From Mesorhizobium sp. 131-2-1 (GTDB lineage: Bacteria; Pseudomonadota; Alphaproteobacteria; Rhizobiales; Rhizobiaceae), in contig NZ_AP023247.1 of the NCBI RefSeq assembly GCF_016756535.1, forward strand, positions 2,728,501 to 2,792,500: a DNA stretch of 64,000 bases, given 5' to 3'. Both the position numbers and the translations under genes were made by a program. A model generated the notes under the pieces. It searched no databases and had not been told where the DNA came from. It was given only the letters and a program-made list of their open reading frames with translations. Each line of letters opens with the position of its first letter. Positions within the stretch are counted from its first letter, which is position 1. Positions 1 to 9,111 of this stretch are shown piece after piece.

Positions 1-1
1 G

Positions 2-292
2 TTCCTGCACCGCATCGCCGAGATCTTCCGCATCGACGAGGCGCACTATCAGAGCATCCTCGCCCGGCACGTCAATCTCGGCGCCGGCGATCCCTATGTC
101 GTGCTCGGCATCGAACGGGGAAAGCCGTTCGAGGAGGTCAGGAAGCGCTACCGAAAGCTGGTTTCGGACAATCATCCCGACCGGCTGATCGCGCGCGGCC
201 TGCCGCAGGAATTCATCAAGATCGCCACCACCAGGCTCGCGGCGATCAACGCCGCCTATGAGATGATCGAACGGGGCCTCAGGCACGTATGA
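2..292 (+). CDS. DjlA-like TerB/J-domain co-chaperone, C-terminal part
   Basis: The reading frame enters from the left edge of the window, so only the last 96 residues are seen. It begins in a helical stretch (FLHRIAEIFRIDEAHY) that looks like the end of a TerB domain, then runs into a J domain (about residues 33-95) with the HPD motif (SDNHPDR) that stimulates the ATPase of DnaK. TerB plus C-terminal J domain is the layout of the DjlA family, normally inner-membrane anchored. The stop overlaps the start of the amidase gene by 4 nt (ATGA), so the two are probably translated together. The N-terminus and any membrane segment lie outside the window. Confidence 0.85.
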   Translation, partial: FLHRIAEIFRIDEAHYQSILARHVNLGAGDPYVVLGIERGKPFEEVRKRYRKLVSDNHPDRLIARGLPQEFIKIATTRLAAINAAYEMIERGLRHV

Positions 293-1056
293 GCGGTTTC
301 CTGCCCGACCAGCCGGGCGCCGAGGTCAGGGTATCGCCGAATTTCGGCCCGCGGCGCGAGACGCTGAAACCAGATATGATCGTGCTGCACTATACCGGCA
401 TGGCGACCGGTGCCGGCGCCGAGGCGTGGCTGTGCGATCCGGCTAGCGAGGTGTCCGCTCACTATCTGGTCCACGAAGACGGCCGCGTCGTGCAGATGGT
501 GCGCGAAAGCGACCGCGCCTGGCATGCCGGCAAGAGTTCGTGGTTCGGACGAACGGATATCAACTCCAACTCGGTGGGCATCGAGATCGTCAATCCCGGC
601 CATTCGCTGGGCTATCCCGGTTTTCCCAGGCGGCAGATCGATGCGGTGATCGGCCTGTGCGCCGGCATCGTGCAACGCCATTCCATTGCGGCGCAGCGCG
701 TGCTCGCCCATTCCGACGTGGCGCCGGGTCGCAAAGTCGATCCGGGCGAGAAATTCCCCTGGAAGACCCTGTTTGCGGCCGGCATCGGCCATCTTGTGCC
801 GGCGGCGCCGGTCAGGCGGGGCGCGGCGCTCAGAATAGGCGACACGGGGAGCGACGTCGAGGCGCTGCAGTCGATGCTGGCGCTCTATGGCTACGGTGCG
901 GAGATATCCGGTGTGTTCGACCGCCAGACCGAAATCGTCGTCGAGGCCTTTCAACGGCATTTCCGGCCGCGGCTGGTCGATGGCGCGGCCGACGGCTCGA
1001 CACTGCGCACGCTGCAAAGGCTGCTTGCTTCGGTAAAGGCAATCCCCGCCAAATAG
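289..1056 (+). CDS. N-acetylmuramoyl-L-alanine amidase (AmpD/AmiD type) with peptidoglycan-binding domain
   Basis: 255 residues. An Amidase_2 domain (about 15-160) carries the expected zinc ligands: His34 in VLHYTG, His141 in LAHSDVAPGRK and Asp151 in VDPG, with Glu99 in GIEIVN as a likely catalytic residue. A PG_binding_1 domain follows (about 180-250, RIGDTGSDVEALQSML). The family cleaves the bond between N-acetylmuramic acid and the stem peptide in wall turnover and recycling. I see no clear signal peptide, which fits a cytoplasmic AmpD-like role, but AmiD-like lipoproteins share this domain layout, so the site of action is open. It is translationally coupled to the J-domain gene upstream. 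Confidence 0.88.
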   Translation: MSGFLPDQPGAEVRVSPNFGPRRETLKPDMIVLHYTGMATGAGAEAWLCDPASEVSAHYLVHEDGRVVQMVRESDRAWHAGKSSWFGRTDINSNSVGIEIVNPGHSLGYPGFPRRQIDAVIGLCAGIVQRHSIAAQRVLAHSDVAPGRKVDPGEKFPWKTLFAAGIGHLVPAAPVRRGAALRIGDTGSDVEALQSMLALYGYGAEISGVFDRQTEIVVEAFQRHFRPRLVDGAADGSTLRTLQRLLASVKAIPAK

Positions 1057-1241
1057 TCCTTTTCGCGCCGCTAAATTACAATCTGTCACTTAAAGTGACT
1101 TGCGCCGCCTTCTTTGCCGCCAAATCGGCCGTCAAAGGCGATCCGTGCAATTTATCGGACGTCTAGCCTCCCGGATGTTTCGATATTGATTTGGTGTCGC
1201 CGTGTGAAGTTCTTCGCGCGGTTCTAACAGAACAGGACCAC

Positions 1242-1955
1242 ATGCAAAATTTGACCGTCTTGACGGCAGCCGTTGCTGCCGGTGTAGTGACTCTTGCCAT
1301 CGGTGCCGCGAATGCCGCGCCCCAGAGCCTGCGGGCCGACAGCGGCTTCATCGCCGTAGCCAGCAAAACCACGCCGAAAGCCGCGGAGAGCCCGAAAGCA
1401 AAAAAGACGGCCACCGCAAAGGTGCAAAAGGTCGCCGCGGTGAAAACCAGGAAAGCGACTGCCAAGCGGCGTGTGCAGCGCAACAGGAAGACGATCGACC
1501 TCACGACCACCGCATCCATCCGCCCGAGCACCGCGGCAGAGTCGACGGCGGCGGCAGCAGTGGCAGACGGCGGACAGTACTCAGCGATCATCGCCCGCTA
1601 TGCGGCGGCGGAAGGCGTGCCGGTGTCGCTGGCCAAGGCGGTCATCAAGATCGAGAGCAACTACCGGCCGAACATTGTCGGCAGCGCCGGCGAGATCGGC
1701 CTGATGCAGATCAAGCCGGCAACGGCACGGATGATGGGCTACAGCGGCTCGGTCAAGGGCCTGTTCAATCCCGACACCAACATCAAGTACGGTATGAAAT
1801 ACCTGGCCATGGCGCGGGGCCTCGGTGGCGGCACCACCTGCGGCACGATCCTGAAGTACAATGCCGGCCACGCCGCGACGCGGATGAACCCGGTGTCGGC
1901 CGCCTATTGCAGCAAGGTCAAGGTGCAGATGGCCGCGCTCGGCTCGCCAGTGTGA
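1242..1955 (+). CDS. Lytic transglycosylase, SLT domain, secreted
   Basis: 237 residues from the ATG at 1242. This start opens directly on a signal peptide (MQNLTVLTAAVAAGVVTLAI, then GAANAA); an in-frame start at 1191 would only add a non-hydrophobic extension. A low-complexity Ala/Lys-rich linker (about 40-110) leads to a soluble lytic transglycosylase domain (about 112-235) with the catalytic Glu138 in IKIESNY, the GLMQIKP motif (153-159) and YNAGH (206-210). Such enzymes cut the MurNAc-GlcNAc bond with formation of 1,6-anhydro muropeptides in the periplasm. The linker would let the domain reach into the wall. It is a stand-alone gene; RNase P RNA follows 60 nt downstream. Confidence 0.88.
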   Translation: MQNLTVLTAAVAAGVVTLAIGAANAAPQSLRADSGFIAVASKTTPKAAESPKAKKTATAKVQKVAAVKTRKATAKRRVQRNRKTIDLTTTASIRPSTAAESTAAAAVADGGQYSAIIARYAAAEGVPVSLAKAVIKIESNYRPNIVGSAGEIGLMQIKPATARMMGYSGSVKGLFNPDTNIKYGMKYLAMARGLGGGTTCGTILKYNAGHAATRMNPVSAAYCSKVKVQMAALGSPV

Positions 1956-2018
1956 CGAAGCGGGCATAACCCTGCTTTTTCGTTTGCGTTTTCAGGCGCG
2001 AACCCCTTTATACGCCTT

Positions 2019-2416
2019 GCCAGCTGGCCGGGCGGCCGCACCCGCGAAGCCGAAAGGCTGCGGGTGAGGAAAGTCCGGGCTCCATGGAGACACGGTGCCG
2101 GTTAATGGCCGGCGGGGGCGACCCCAGGGAAAGTGCCACAGAAAGCAAACCGCCGCGGCGTTCGCCGCGGCAAGGGTGAAAGGGTGGGGTAAGAGCCCAC
2201 CGCGCGACTGGCAACAGGAGCGGCACGGTAAACCCCACCGGGAGCAAGACCGAATAGGGGCGGTGCGAGGGGAAACCCTCGAGGGCTGTTTCCGGCCTAC
2301 CGCCCGGGTAGGTTGCGTGAGGCGCATGGCAACATGCGCCCAAGATGAATGGCCGCCACGTTCCCGCGCTGCAAGGCGCGGGGGCCATACAGAACCCGGC
2401 TTACAGGCCAGCTGGC
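2019..2416 (+). ncRNA. rnpB: RNase P RNA
   Basis: The catalytic RNA of RNase P, which removes 5' leaders from tRNA precursors. The conserved CR-I segment GAGGAAAGTCCGGGC is at 2066-2080 and the CR-V segment AGAACCCGGCTTACA at 2391-2405. These two pair to form helix P4. The outer ends, GCCAGCTGGC at 2019-2028 and GCCAGCTGGC at 2407-2416, are self-complementary and form helix P1. The roughly 400-nt length and the type A layout fit alphaproteobacterial RNase P RNA. No protein-coding frame here is credible. Confidence 0.97.
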
Positions 2417-2487
2417 AATTCTCTCCGCGGTATCGTCTTGAAATCCGTTGAGATCAGGGGGTTGCGCCGTTCGGCGCGCCTGTTTGC

Positions 2488-3603
2488 TCAGGCGCCAAGC
2501 CTGTCGAGCGATGACTCTATCGCTTGCCAGAGCTCTTCCACCGGTTCGCAGCCGATGGACAGCCGAATGAAGCCAGGCGGCACGGCGTCGCCTCTTTTGG
2601 AACGCCGTTCGGCCGAGGTGTGGACGCCGCCGAAAGACGTTGCCGCCTGCATCAGCGCGCAATTGTTGATGAAGTCCTCGGCCTTCTCCTCCGAGGCGAG
2701 TTCGAACGAGATCAGGAAGCCGAAGCGATCCATCTGCGCGCGCGCCAGATTGTGCGAGGGGTCGCCGTCCAGGCCGGGAAAGCGCAGGCCGCCGACCGAC
2801 GTATGCTGCCGCAGCCGCTTGGCTATCACCTCCGCCGAGGCGCACATGCGGTCGAAGCGCACCTCCAGCGTTTCCAGGCCGCGATGCACCAGCCAGGCCT
2901 CGAATGGTCCGGGAATGCCGCCGGCCATCTCCCGCCAGGCCCTCACCTTGGCGACGATGTCCGGATTGCGGCTCGCGACATGGCCGAACAGCACATCGGA
3001 ATGGCCGTTCACCGCCTTGGTGTCGGCGGACACGACGATATCGGCGCCGAGGTCGAGCGGACGCTGGCCAAAGGGCGTCATCGTCGTGTTGTCGACGACG
3101 AGGAGCGCGCCTTGCGCGTGGACGGCGTTGGCGACGGCAGCGATGTCACAGATATCCAGCCGCGGATTCGACGGGCTTTCGACAAAGACCAGCCGGTAAC
3201 CGTCGAACCCTCCATCGAGGAAGGTTGGTGTAGGCCTCGTGTCGTAGGAGACGCCGAACGGCGTCAGGAAGCGATCCGCCAGCGCGCGCGTGGCGTGATA
3301 GCCGTCGGACGGCAGAAGGACGCGGTCGCCGGATTTCAGCAGCGCGAAAAACACAGCCGAGATCGCACCCATCCCCGATGGGAAGGCGAGGCACTGCGCA
3401 TCTTCCAGATGACCGAGCGCGTGTTCGACGGCGCGCCAGGTCGGATTGTCGTAACGGCCATACTGATCGAAGCCCGCTTCCTCGCCTGGCGTGTGGAAGA
3501 TCGAGGCCATGGTCAGCGGCAAGGGGATTGGGTCGCCCTTGGCGAAATCGCTGCTGCGCAAGTGGGCAAGTGTCGCAGCGCGGGACCTCGCGATTTCGGG
3601 CAT
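2488..3603 (-). CDS. PLP-dependent Cys/Met metabolism enzyme (cystathionine lyase type)
   Basis: 371 residues from the ATG at 3603, which has AAGGA upstream; an in-frame start at 3630 lacks a ribosome site. The fold is the Cys/Met metabolism transsulfuration family: the PLP-phosphate motif region YGRYDNPTW (about 48-56), a substrate loop with ESPSNPRLD (142-150), DNTT (171-174), and the Schiff-base lysine at position 196 in SADTKAVNGHSD. Family members cleave cystathionine or build it from O-acylhomoserine. The usual annotation would be cystathionine gamma-lyase, but the sequence alone does not separate gamma-lyase, beta-lyase and methionine gamma-lyase. It is monocistronic and converges on the RNase P gene. 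Confidence 0.85.
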   Translation of the reverse strand: MPEIARSRAATLAHLRSSDFAKGDPIPLPLTMASIFHTPGEEAGFDQYGRYDNPTWRAVEHALGHLEDAQCLAFPSGMGAISAVFFALLKSGDRVLLPSDGYHATRALADRFLTPFGVSYDTRPTPTFLDGGFDGYRLVFVESPSNPRLDICDIAAVANAVHAQGALLVVDNTTMTPFGQRPLDLGADIVVSADTKAVNGHSDVLFGHVASRNPDIVAKVRAWREMAGGIPGPFEAWLVHRGLETLEVRFDRMCASAEVIAKRLRQHTSVGGLRFPGLDGDPSHNLARAQMDRFGFLISFELASEEKAEDFINNCALMQAATSFGGVHTSAERRSKRGDAVPPGFIRLSIGCEPVEELWQAIESSLDRLGA

Positions 3604-4006
3604 GAGTTCGATCCTTTTGCTGAACGGCAATGGCAGCCGACGCTATGCGTGCCGGCGTTGCGCGGCAAGCTGGGTCCCTTGGGCCAGGCGGCTCTAAACG
3701 CTTCGTTAGGCTTAATAGACGATAAAGACCAGACGTGCCGTCAGCATGCTCTTCCTGGTTGTGGCGAGCGCGTTTGTGAAGCTCGTTCCCGTTGACGCCC
3801 ATAGTACCCCATGATATCCCATTCCGATACCAAAGCCTTCGTTCCGTGTCAGGGTGAAGCGTACGCCAATCGGGCAGCCGCTGGGGCTGCGCGTTTGCGG
3901 GCCTTTGCCCTGTCGAACGGAGCGGAATTTCGGCAAGGGACGCGCTGCGACGGCGCGGACGGAATGATGGAAAGGGGTGCGGCGGCGGAAGCGGCTGTAA
4001 CGCGTG
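3604..4006. other. 403-bp spacer with divergent promoters and the mraZ leader
   Basis: No credible gene lies in this stretch. It must hold the promoter of the minus-strand lyase gene and the promoter of the dcw cluster. The only clear structure is the 10-bp-phased CCC(A/G)T array at 3788-3822, annotated separately. If transcription starts just after it, the mraZ message has an untranslated leader of roughly 170-190 nt. I see no strong terminator. Confidence 0.6.
3788..3822 (-). promoter_or_regulatory. Putative MraZ operator: TGGGN repeats at 10-bp phase
   Basis: On the plus strand CCC triplets start at 3788, 3798, 3808 and 3818; the last three are CCCAT and the first is CCCGT. Read on the minus strand, the last three give TGGGN-N5-TGGGN-N5-TGGGN, the binding pattern described for Escherichia coli MraZ. 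A TTGACG hexamer at 3792-3797 and a weak TATCCC at 3815-3820, 17 bp apart, would place the boxes over the core promoter, fitting autorepression of the dcw cluster. The boxes sit about 185 bp upstream of mraZ. The promoter hexamers are an inference; the repeat phase is seen directly. Confidence 0.7.
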
Positions 4007-4465
4007 ATGGACCGGTTTCTGTCGAACACGGTGAGCAGGATCGACGCGAAGGGACGGGTATCCGTTCCGGCGCATTTCCGCGCTGTCGTGCAGAAACGCG
4101 GCTATTCGGAGCTCTATGCGCTGCGCTGCCTCGATCTTCCGGCCATGGATGTCGGCGGTCTCGATCTGCTCGACCGCTACGAGCAGCGCATCGCGCAGGA
4201 GGATCCCTTCCTGCAGACGGCGGACGACATGTCGTTCTTCTGCCATGGCGATGGGACCTTCCTGAAGCTCGATCAGGACGGGCGCATCACGATGACCGAT
4301 TTCATCCGCGAGCACTCCGGCATTTCGGCGGAAGTGGCCTTTGTCGGCCGGGGCAATTTCTTCCAGATCTGGGAGCCGGGACGGCTTGCCGCCTACGGGG
4401 CGCAGGCGCGCGCCCGGCTGTTGCAGCTTCGGCAGGGGACGAAGCCTGGGGAGCGACCGGAATGA
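4007..4465 (+). CDS. mraZ: MraZ, transcriptional regulator of the dcw cluster
   Basis: 152 residues from ATG 4007; a GTG directly before it (4004) is an equally possible start. Two SpoVT/AbrB-like MraZ domains are visible, the first around [19 protein letters not shown] and the second around [19 protein letters not shown]. MraZ assembles into a ring, binds direct repeats upstream of its own gene and represses division and wall genes. It opens the dcw operon as is usual. The stop overlaps the rsmH start (ATGA), so the two are coupled. A likely operator lies at 3788-3822. Confidence 0.95.
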   Translation: MDRFLSNTVSRIDAKGRVSVPAHFRAVVQKRGYSELYALRCLDLPAMDVGGLDLLDRYEQRIAQEDPFLQTADDMSFFCHGDGTFLKLDQDGRITMTDFIREHSGISAEVAFVGRGNFFQIWEPGRLAAYGAQARARLLQLRQGTKPGERPE

Positions 4466-5478
4466 TGGCGGGCCACGGCGATGATATCAACGCCGTTGGC
4501 GGACTGGTCCGTCACATTCCGGTCCTCCTTGCCGAAGTGCTGGAGGCGCTGTCGCCCAAAGCCGGCGATCTGATCGTCGACGGCACGTTCGGTGCCGGCG
4601 GCTACACCAAACGCATCCTGGCAAGCGGCGCCTCGGTGGTGGCCATCGACCGCGATCCCGATGCCATCGCCGCAGGGCGCTCGCTGGAGCAGCAATCCGG
4701 CGGCAGGCTGAGGCTCGTCCAGGCGCCGTTCTCGACGCTCGACGAGCACGTCGAAAGCGCCGATGGCGTGGTGCTCGACATTGGCGTCTCTTCCATGCAG
4801 CTCGACCAGGCAGAACGTGGCTTCTCGTTCCGTGCCGATGGGCCGCTCGACATGCGCATGGCGCAGGCGGGCCTGAGCGCCGCCGATGTCGTCAACAACT
4901 TCAAGGCGGGCGACCTTGCCCGCATCTTCGGCTTTCTTGGCGAGGAACGTCATGCCGGCCGCATTGCCCGCATGATCGAGAGCCGGCGCGAGAAGCGGCC
5001 GTTCGAGCGCACGCTCGATCTGGCGGACGCTATTGAAACGCATATCGGCCGCGCGCCGAAGGACAAGATCCACCCGGCGACCCGCGTCTTCCAGGCGCTG
5101 CGCATCTTCATCAACGACGAGCTCGGCGAACTGGCAAAGGCGCTGTTCGCGGCAGAGCGGGTCCTGAAACCCGGCGGGCGGCTCGTCGTGGTGACCTTCC
5201 ATTCGCTGGAGGACCGCATCGTCAAGCGCTTCATCGCCGACCGGGCCGAGGCCGCGAGCGGCTCGCGCCATATGCCTGCGGCACAGGCCCGCCTGGAGAC
5301 CTTCCGCAAGGCCGGCGGCGGTGTGACTGCGGGCGATGCGGAGATATCGGCCAATCCGCGAGCCCGCTCGGCCAGGCTGCGCGCTGCAGTCCGCACCGAG
5401 GCGCCGGCGCGCGCGGGCGACTTTTCGATTTTCGGCCTTCCAAAGCTTCCCGCCGTCGAACGGCCGGGGGAGAGGTGA
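4462..5478 (+). CDS. rsmH: 16S rRNA m4C1402 methyltransferase RsmH (MraW)
   Basis: 338 residues, usual family length. The start at 4462 (ATGATGGCG) overlaps the mraZ stop; the open frame extends far upstream to 3811 but that part is the antisense and out-of-frame shadow of mraZ. The SAM-binding motif is [15 protein letters not shown] near residue 40, with [13 protein letters not shown] before it, and the C-terminal block [13 protein letters not shown] is typical of MraW. It N4-methylates C1402 of 16S rRNA and tunes the decoding centre. Its place second in the dcw cluster is conserved in bacteria. Confidence 0.96.
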   Translation: MMAGHGDDINAVGGLVRHIPVLLAEVLEALSPKAGDLIVDGTFGAGGYTKRILASGASVVAIDRDPDAIAAGRSLEQQSGGRLRLVQAPFSTLDEHVESADGVVLDIGVSSMQLDQAERGFSFRADGPLDMRMAQAGLSAADVVNNFKAGDLARIFGFLGEERHAGRIARMIESRREKRPFERTLDLADAIETHIGRAPKDKIHPATRVFQALRIFINDELGELAKALFAAERVLKPGGRLVVVTFHSLEDRIVKRFIADRAEAASGSRHMPAAQARLETFRKAGGGVTAGDAEISANPRARSARLRAAVRTEAPARAGDFSIFGLPKLPAVERPGER

Positions 5479-5482
5479 GCAC

Positions 5483-5878
5483 GTGTTTCGTACCAGCGAC
5501 ATAGTCCTGATCGCCGTCATGGTCTCGGCGGCGGCCCTGACCTACAAGACCAAGCGCGAGGCCGAGGAACAAATGGCTTCAGTGCAGAAGATCGAGGCGC
5601 AGATCCGCTACGAGGAGGACACGATCGATCTTTTGAAGGCCGACTGGAGCCTGCTCACCCAGCCCTCGCGCCTGCAGAAGCTCGCCGAAATCTACAAGTC
5701 GCAGCTCGGACTGGAGCCGGTCAATGCGCGCCAGATCGTCAACCTCGACGATCTGCCGGCAAAGCCGGTCACCATCGAGGACCTCTCGTCGCAGCGGCTG
5801 GGCGGCATGGCCGACAATTCCGACAAGGGGCCCAAGGGGGCCAAGGACCCGATCGTGACCGGAGGCATCGTGCAATGA
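5483..5878 (+). CDS. ftsL: Cell division protein FtsL
   Basis: 131 residues from a GTG at 5483, preceded by GAGAGGTGAG. It has the small bitopic layout of FtsL: a short N-terminus, one membrane helix (about 5-22, IVLIAVMVSAAALTY) and a periplasmic heptad-rich stretch (about 25-75, EEQMASVQKIEAQIRYEEDT). FtsL binds FtsB and FtsQ and activates FtsWI at the septum. The sequence is poorly conserved, so the call rests on topology and on position between rsmH and ftsI. The C-terminal tail (about 90-131) is polar and probably unstructured. The stop overlaps the ftsI start. Confidence 0.85.
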   Translation: MFRTSDIVLIAVMVSAAALTYKTKREAEEQMASVQKIEAQIRYEEDTIDLLKADWSLLTQPSRLQKLAEIYKSQLGLEPVNARQIVNLDDLPAKPVTIEDLSSQRLGGMADNSDKGPKGAKDPIVTGGIVQ

Positions 5879-7602
5879 TCGCCCGGTTCTCGATGCTCGC
5901 AGGACTGCTGAGGCGCCGAAAGCGGCAGGGCGACGACGGCTCGATCGTGGTCGACGGCGCGCGCAAGGCAACCGGCGGCAGGGCCAAGACCCGCATCGTG
6001 ATGACGATGGCGGTGTTCTTCGGCATCTATTCGGCCATCGCCGGCAGGCTGGTCTATCTCGGATTCCAGAGTCCCGACATGTCGGGCGGCCCGCAGAACC
6101 GCGTGACGGCCTCCCGGCCGGACATCGTCGACCGCAATGGCGAGGTGCTGGCGACCGATATCAAGACGGCCTCGCTGTTTGCCGAGCCGCGCCGCATCGT
6201 CGACGCCGACGAGGCGATCGAGAAGCTTGCGACCGTGCTGCCCGAGATCGACTACGAGCAGACCTACCACAAGCTGAAGAGCGGTGCCGGCTTCGTCTGG
6301 CTGCAGCGGCAGCTGACGCCAAAGCAGCAGGCCGATATCATGCAGCTTGGCATTCCCGGTTTCGGCTTCCGTACGGAAAAGCGCCGCTTCTATCCGAGCG
6401 GCGAGACCTCCTCCTACATTGTCGGTCTCACCAACATCGACAATCAGGGCATCTCCGGCATGGAGAAATATATCGACGACCAGGGTCTGACCGACCTGCA
6501 GGCATCGGGTCTGGCGGTGGCGAGGGACCTGAAGCCGGTGCAACTGTCGATCGACCTGCGCGTCCAGAACGTCGTGCGCGACGAGGTGGCCAACGGCATG
6601 GAGCGGTTCCATGCGATCGCGGCGGGCGCCGTCGTCCTCAACGTCAAGACCGGCGAAGTGATGGCGATGGCCTCGGTGCCGGATTTCGACCCGAACAATC
6701 CCTACAACGCCCAGGACAAGGACCGGCTGAACCGCATGTCGGCCGGCCTCTATGAAATGGGCTCGACCTTCAAGAGCTTCACCACTGCCATGGCGCTCGA
6801 TTCCGGTAAAGTGACGCTCGAGAGCCGGTTCGACGCCTCACGGCCGATCAGGATCGGACGCCAGACGATTCACGACTTCCACAGCAAGGGGCGTGTGCTG
6901 TCGGTGCCGGAGGTGTTCATCTACTCCTCCAACATCGGTTCGGCCAAGGAGGCGGAGGCCGTCGGCATCGAGGGCCACCGCGAATTCCTGCATCGCCTCG
7001 GCGTGCTCGAGAAGATGCAGACCGAGCTGCCGGAGGTGGCGCGGCCGACCGAGCCAAAGGTGTGGAAGCAGGTCAATTCGATCACCATCGCCTTCGGCCA
7101 TGGCGTGTCGACCACCCCGCTGCAGACGGCGGTGGGTTGCGCCGCGCTGATGAATGGCGGCTTTCTGATCGAACCGACTTTCCTGCCGCGCACGGCGGAG
7201 CAGGCGATGGAAGTGGCCAAGAAGGTGGTTAGCGAAAAGACCGTCGAAGGCATGCGCTATCTTTACGCGCTCAACGCCGAAAAGGGGTCGGGCAAGAGCG
7301 CCAGGGTTCCGGGCTATCGCGTCGGCGGCAAGACCGGCACAGCGGAGAAGGTCGTCAATGGCCGCTACTCCAAGGAGAAGAATTTCAATGCCTTCGTCGC
7401 CGCTTTCCCGATGGACGATCCGCAATATATCGTGCTGACGATCGCCGACGAGCCGAAGCCGGAAAAGCCGGGCATGGGGGCGACCGCCGCCTCGAATGCG
7501 GGCGTCATGGCGGGGAACATTATCCGCCGTTCGGCCGCCATGCTTGGCGTGAAGCCAGATTTCAGCCATGAAAATGGTGCAACGCTGGTTTCCTATCAGT
7601 GA
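5875..7602 (+). CDS. ftsI: Septal peptidoglycan transpeptidase FtsI (PBP3)
   Basis: 575 residues. One N-terminal membrane segment (about 43-62, RIVMTMAVFFGIYSAIAGRL), then a PBP dimer domain and a transpeptidase domain. The active-site serine is in GSTFKSF (about Ser297), the SxN motif is SSN in IYSSNIGSA, and the KTG motif is in GGKTGTAEK (about Lys486). It crosslinks new wall at the division site together with the glycosyltransferase FtsW, also in this cluster. It begins inside the last codons of ftsL (ATGA), so expression is coupled. Confidence 0.96.
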   Translation: MIARFSMLAGLLRRRKRQGDDGSIVVDGARKATGGRAKTRIVMTMAVFFGIYSAIAGRLVYLGFQSPDMSGGPQNRVTASRPDIVDRNGEVLATDIKTASLFAEPRRIVDADEAIEKLATVLPEIDYEQTYHKLKSGAGFVWLQRQLTPKQQADIMQLGIPGFGFRTEKRRFYPSGETSSYIVGLTNIDNQGISGMEKYIDDQGLTDLQASGLAVARDLKPVQLSIDLRVQNVVRDEVANGMERFHAIAAGAVVLNVKTGEVMAMASVPDFDPNNPYNAQDKDRLNRMSAGLYEMGSTFKSFTTAMALDSGKVTLESRFDASRPIRIGRQTIHDFHSKGRVLSVPEVFIYSSNIGSAKEAEAVGIEGHREFLHRLGVLEKMQTELPEVARPTEPKVWKQVNSITIAFGHGVSTTPLQTAVGCAALMNGGFLIEPTFLPRTAEQAMEVAKKVVSEKTVEGMRYLYALNAEKGSGKSARVPGYRVGGKTGTAEKVVNGRYSKEKNFNAFVAAFPMDDPQYIVLTIADEPKPEKPGMGATAASNAGVMAGNIIRRSAAMLGVKPDFSHENGATLVSYQ

Positions 7603-7656
7603 TTCTTGGGGCGCGCCGGCAACTGCGCGCTATTTTGTTGCGATGAACGGGACTCG

Positions 7657-9111
7657 ATGCAGCTAAAAGAACTAGCCGGTATCCTGCCTGTCGAGGGAAC
7701 AGCTTCCCCCGACCTGGAGGTCACCGGGATTTCCTCGGATTCCCGCGCGGTCAAGACCGGCGTTGTCTTTTTCGCGCTCGCCGGCAGCAAGGCCGATGGC
7801 GCTGCCTATGCGGCGGATGCCGCCAAGCGCGGTGCCGCGGCGGTCGTGGCGGGCAAGGGGAGCCCGATTGCCGGACTGCCGGTCCCGGTCTTATCCGTCG
7901 ACGATCCGCGGCTGGCATTGGCGCTGAGCGCCGCCCGCTTCTTCGGCCGGCAGCCCGAAACGATGGTGGCGGTGACCGGAACCAGCGGCAAGACCTCGGT
8001 CGCCGCCTTTACCCGCCAGATCTGGGAGCAGGCGGGCCTTGCCGCCGCCTCGATCGGCACCACCGGCGTCGTGGCCCCCGGCCGCAACGACTACGGCTCG
8101 CTGACGACACCGGATCCGGTGGCGCTGCACCTTCTGCTCAAGGAACTGGCTGATGCCGGTGTCACCCATGCGTCGATGGAAGCTTCCAGCCACGGCCTCG
8201 ACCAGCGCCGGCTCGACGGCGTCAGGCTTGCCGCCGGCGGCTTCACCAATCTCGGCCGCGACCACATGGACTACCATCCGACGGTTGAGGACTATCATCG
8301 CGCCAAACTTCGCCTGTTCGACACGCTGCTGCCCAAAGGCGCGCCGGCCGTCATCTTCGCCGACGATCCGTGGTCGGAGCCGACGGTTGGTGCGGCGAAG
8401 GCTGCAGGGCTCGACGTGCTGACCGTTGGCCGCCATGGCGACTTCCTCAGGCTGAAGCGGGTGGAGCACGAGCGCCACCGCCAGCGGGCCGAGGTCGAGG
8501 TCGATGGCGTGCTCCACGAAATCGACCTGCCGCTGGCCGGCGATTTCCAGATCGCCAACGCGCTGGTTTCGGCGGGACTTGCCATTTCCACTGGAACGCC
8601 AGTCGCCAAAGCCTTGATGGCATTGGAAAAACTGAAGGGCGCTCCGGGCCGGCTCGATCTCGTCGGTACCACGGCAAATGGCGCGCCGGTCTATGTCGAC
8701 TACGCCCACAAGCCGGATGCGCTGGAAAACGTGCTGGCCTCGGTACGGCCGTTCACGACCGGTCGGGTCATCGTCGTCTTCGGCTGCGGCGGCGATCGCG
8801 ATCGCGGCAAGCGGCCGATCATGGGCGAGATTGCGACACGGCTCGCCGATGTCGTCATCGTCACCGACGACAATCCGCGTTCGGAAGTGCCGGAAACGAT
8901 CCGCGCCGCGATCCTTGCGGCCGCACCCGGCGCCATCGAGATCGGCGACCGGCGCAAGGCTATCCACGAGGCGGTGGCCATGCTGCACGCCGGCGACACG
9001 CTGATCGTGGCCGGCAAGGGGCATGAGGAAGGCCAGACGATCGGCAGCGAAACGTTCCATTTCTCCGACCATGAGCAAGTCCGCGCGGCGCTCAGGGAGC
9101 GCGCCGCATGA
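7657..9111 (+). CDS. murE: UDP-MurNAc-L-Ala-D-Glu:meso-diaminopimelate ligase
   Basis: 484 residues from ATG 7657; an in-frame upstream extension to 7606 would add non-conserved residues. Mur ligase layout: N-terminal UDP-binding domain, ATP-binding loop VTGTSGKTS (about residue 109), and the C-terminal domain with [15 protein letters not shown]. The DNPR motif (VTDDNPRSE) is the signature for meso-diaminopimelate rather than lysine. It adds the third residue of the stem peptide in the cytoplasm. The 4-nt overlap with murF indicates coupling. Confidence 0.96.
   Translation: MQLKELAGILPVEGTASPDLEVTGISSDSRAVKTGVVFFALAGSKADGAAYAADAAKRGAAAVVAGKGSPIAGLPVPVLSVDDPRLALALSAARFFGRQPETMVAVTGTSGKTSVAAFTRQIWEQAGLAAASIGTTGVVAPGRNDYGSLTTPDPVALHLLLKELADAGVTHASMEASSHGLDQRRLDGVRLAAGGFTNLGRDHMDYHPTVEDYHRAKLRLFDTLLPKGAPAVIFADDPWSEPTVGAAKAAGLDVLTVGRHGDFLRLKRVEHERHRQRAEVEVDGVLHEIDLPLAGDFQIANALVSAGLAISTGTPVAKALMALEKLKGAPGRLDLVGTTANGAPVYVDYAHKPDALENVLASVRPFTTGRVIVVFGCGGDRDRGKRPIMGEIATRLADVVIVTDDNPRSEVPETIRAAILAAAPGAIEIGDRRKAIHEAVAMLHAGDTLIVAGKGHEEGQTIGSETFHFSDHEQVRAALRERAA

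Noticed and set aside
3146..4315. A 389-codon minus-strand frame over the lyase start and mraZ
   Set aside because: It spans two genes in shadow frames and a spacer; no domain seen.
3811..4461. Upstream extension of the rsmH frame by over 200 codons
   Set aside because: It runs through mraZ in another frame and has no MraW sequence before 4462; the ATGA overlap marks the start.
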